From Chitinophagaceae bacterium (GTDB lineage: Bacteria; Bacteroidota; Bacteroidia; Chitinophagales; Chitinophagaceae): a stretch of 64,000 bases of DNA. Under the pieces are notes generated by a model that did not search any database, had not been told where the DNA came from, and saw only the letters and a program-made list of their open reading frames with translations. A program made the position numbers and the translations under genes. Positions 63,735-64,000 of the stretch are shown here, piece by piece. The number at the start of each line of letters is the position of its first letter. The stretch's first letter is position 1. The DNA lies in the NCBI GenBank assembly GCA_947381435.1, contig CANCVE010000004.1:1-64000 (forward strand), written 5' to 3'.

Positions 63735-64000
63735 TTAAACGCTAATTTCAAGCTTATATCCTTTGCCGCGTATAACAACAATGTTGATGTTAGGATCTGA
63801 TTCCAGTTTTTTTCTAAGTTTTGAAATGAACATATCTAGACTGCGGCCTACTATAACCCCTTCATCTTCCCATATTTCTTTTTGCAGCCTGCTTCGATCT
63901 ATCGCCTCGTTTGGTGACAAAGCAAAAATGTGTAGTACACGGGTTTCAGTTCTAGTTAAGTTTATGGTATTTCCATTTGTCATGAGCCTATGCGTCTCCA
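63735..64000 (-). CDS. OmpR/PhoB-type response regulator, C-terminal part
   Basis: The frame is open to the window edge, so the N-terminal receiver lies outside. The visible 88 residues are a winged-helix DNA-binding domain: INLTRTETRVLHIFALSPNE, then IDRSRLQKEIWEDEGVIVGR, SLDMFISKLRKKLESDP and the wing VIRGKGYKLEI. Regulators of this type bind direct repeats when phosphorylated by a partner kinase. The ATG at 63983 is internal; codons before it continue the linker. Confidence 0.9.
   Translation of the reverse strand, partial: ETHRLMTNGNTINLTRTETRVLHIFALSPNEAIDRSRLQKEIWEDEGVIVGRSLDMFISKLRKKLESDPNINIVVIRGKGYKLEISV

Overview
The window is a low-GC chromosome segment of a member of the phylum Bacteroidota, most likely Chitinophagaceae or a close relative. 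This rests on phylum-typical families: type IX secretion (T9SS) sorting domains of both type A and type B, PorP/SprF, DUF5686, DUF4290, paired DUF1573 proteins and a fused alpha/beta E1 dehydrogenase. It also rests on promoters of the TTG / TAnnTTTG form and on the near absence of Shine-Dalgarno sequences. The assignment is inferred from protein families; no rRNA is present.

Layout. 1-6.3 kb: the tail of an unknown gene, a 42-bp tandem array, an SRPBCC protein, a LolA-like secreted protein, a large DUF5686 outer-membrane protein and a second SRPBCC protein. 6.6-14 kb: housekeeping genes, namely tRNA-Leu(UAG), trigger factor, DUF4290, two DUF1573 proteins, the E1 fusion, PhnA-like and DUF486. 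14.3-20.4 kb: a minus-strand T9SS/gliding-type operon (repeat adhesin with type B sorting domain, PorP/SprF, OmpA-family protein). 20.7-23.4 kb: an unknown gene with a 42-bp array just upstream, then 1.7 kb of AT-rich and palindromic DNA. 23.4-38.6 kb: one 5063-residue secreted multidomain adhesin with a T9SS type A tail. 39-55.4 kb: mixed single genes (FtsX-type permease, N-formylglutamate amidohydrolase-like, beta-barrel protein, FIST plus hybrid histidine kinase, LD-carboxypeptidase, GH43, VOC, glutathione peroxidase, LpxH-like phosphatase plus glycosyltransferase, an unknown gene with a 21/42-bp array). 55.4-63.7 kb: an accessory region with two diverged copies of a recombinase remnant, an IS91-like remnant, and separate cargo genes (S1-type protease, acyltransferase, Mrr-type nuclease, membrane protein). 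Some cargo genes are followed by related imperfect palindromes that resemble integron attC sites. 63.7-64 kb: the end of an OmpR-type regulator.

Most notable signal. Four tandem arrays with unrelated sequences (783-1045, 21785-22037, 44332-44646, 55463-55700) all keep an exact 21- or 42-bp period, i.e. two or four turns of B-DNA, and each lies 5' of the nearest gene. Two of them start about 60-75 bp upstream of uncharacterised proteins of similar size and predicted architecture. A second signal is the cassette-like organisation at 56.9-63.7 kb. Intergenic space is also unusually rich in palindromic and MITE-like families. All functional statements come from reading motifs; no database search was run.
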